Assembly: GCA_947365485.1 (NCBI GenBank)
Contig: CANAXK010000090.1
Coordinates: 1 to 7,316 of the forward strand
Source of the DNA: an uncultured bacterium
GTDB lineage: Bacteria; Cyanobacteriota; Vampirovibrionia; Gastranaerophilales; Gastranaerophilaceae
Length of the DNA stretch: 7,316 bases
Direction of reading: 5' to 3'
Position 1 is the first letter of the stretch. Every line of letters begins with the position of its first letter. Shown piece after piece: positions 6,969 through 7,316 of the stretch. The notes under the pieces are model-generated. The model saw only the letters and a list, made by a program, of their open reading frames with translations, searched no databases and was not told the DNA's origin. The translations under genes and the position numbers were made by a program.

Positions 6969-6988
6969 GAGCCGAAAGGCTCTTTTTT
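6963..6988. terminator. Strong bidirectional Rho-independent terminator
   Basis: AAAAAAGAGCC at 6963-6973 pairs perfectly, 11 bp, with GGCTCTTTTTT at 6978-6988 around a GAAA tetraloop. With T runs on both strands it can stop plus-strand transcripts from the island and the minus-strand glycosylase transcript, whose stop codon is 26 bases away. It may be the original tRNA-Ala terminator, displaced when the island inserted. Confidence 0.9.
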
Positions 6989-7014
6989 AGTATTCAATCC
7001 GATGTAAATTTATA

Positions 7015-7316
7015 TCAACCCACCGCCCGCCTCCACTCTTCATACAACCCCTCAAACCTGCAGCATGCGTTCGCAGCACTGGTGGATGGAAGCTTGAAAC
7101 ATTCATACTCGCCTGATATCTCCGGAAAATGTTTCCGGAATGCTGTGTAAGCCTTGCTTCCGTTAAGACAAATTTTTTCTATCCCTGTATACTTTTTGAG
7201 CAACCCCTCAATGTCATTGGGCACTTCGTTTTGTATGTTGGAATCCAGACTCCCGGTCCTCTGACATGATTTTATAACATCCCAGAGCGCAAATCCGTTA
7301 TCGAGAAGGGTTTTAA
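7015..7316 (-). CDS. DNA-deoxyinosine (hypoxanthine) glycosylase, C-terminal part
   Basis: The minus-strand frame stays open to the right edge of the window, so the start is missing and only the last 99 residues are seen. They match the hypoxanthine/deoxyinosine-DNA glycosylase branch of the uracil-DNA glycosylase superfamily: NGFALWDVIKSC, GSLDSNI, PNDIEGLL, the ICLNGSKAY strand, and near the end LPSTSAAN, the motif that contacts the flipped base and the DNA backbone. These enzymes excise hypoxanthine made by adenine deamination and start base-excision repair. The full protein is usually near 160-170 residues, so about 60-70 residues lie outside. A GTG at 7224 has been considered as a start, but the family motifs continue in frame upstream of it. 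The stop is TGA; a strong terminator follows at 6963-6988. Base composition resembles gyrB rather than the adjoining AT-rich island. Confidence 0.85.
   Translation of the reverse strand, partial: KTLLDNGFALWDVIKSCQRTGSLDSNIQNEVPNDIEGLLKKYTGIEKICLNGSKAYTAFRKHFPEISGEYECFKLPSTSAANACCRFEGLYEEWRRAVG

Overview
The window looks like chromosomal DNA from a bacterium of moderate GC content with a Gram-negative-type DNA gyrase. The GyrB is 810 residues long and carries the long insertion in its TOPRIM half that is typical of the ~800-residue form. The wording of its N-terminal ATPase domain recalls the cyanobacterial line, so a gut-type Gastranaerophilales/Melainabacteria relative is one guess. That guess is weak, because nothing here fixes the taxonomy.

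Layout. Positions 1-250 hold no convincing gene. They contain a repeat-rich, hairpin-rich patch and a probable two-way terminator. Next come two divergent small genes: an 80-residue protein of unknown role on the minus strand (254-496) and a 47-residue ribbon-helix-helix DNA-binding protein on the plus strand (617-760). The gap between them is filled by about nine degenerate copies of an 11-bp unit beginning TTG, one per helical turn. gyrB (898-3330) follows, with its own extended -10 promoter and a structured leader. After a repeat-filled gap comes a PLP-dependent methionine gamma-lyase-family protein (3501-4724). Its ribosome-binding site lies inside a C/G-rich palindromic repeat.

The second half centres on tRNA-Ala(UGC) (4855-4930) and its terminator. 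Downstream the DNA becomes clearly AT-rich for about 2 kb. This stretch holds a two-gene minus-strand operon, a DUF3800-family protein (5774-6493) overlapping a possible BECR-fold ribonuclease-like protein (5248-5799), and a 61-residue coiled-coil-like plus-strand protein (6687-6872). It ends at 6928-6988 with a second copy of tRNA 3'-end pieces and a second strong terminator. A third near-copy of the tRNA 3' part lies inverted at 5078-5096. The simplest reading is a small or decayed element inserted at the tRNA-Ala 3' end. No integrase is visible in the window. Beyond it, ordinary chromosomal sequence resumes with the C-terminal part of a DNA-deoxyinosine (hypoxanthine) glycosylase gene that runs off the right edge (7015-7316, minus strand).

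The housekeeping genes appear independent of each other. The best candidates for something new are the DUF3800 plus RNase-like pair in the tRNA-bounded island, and the 11-bp operator-like array beside the tiny ribbon-helix-helix gene.
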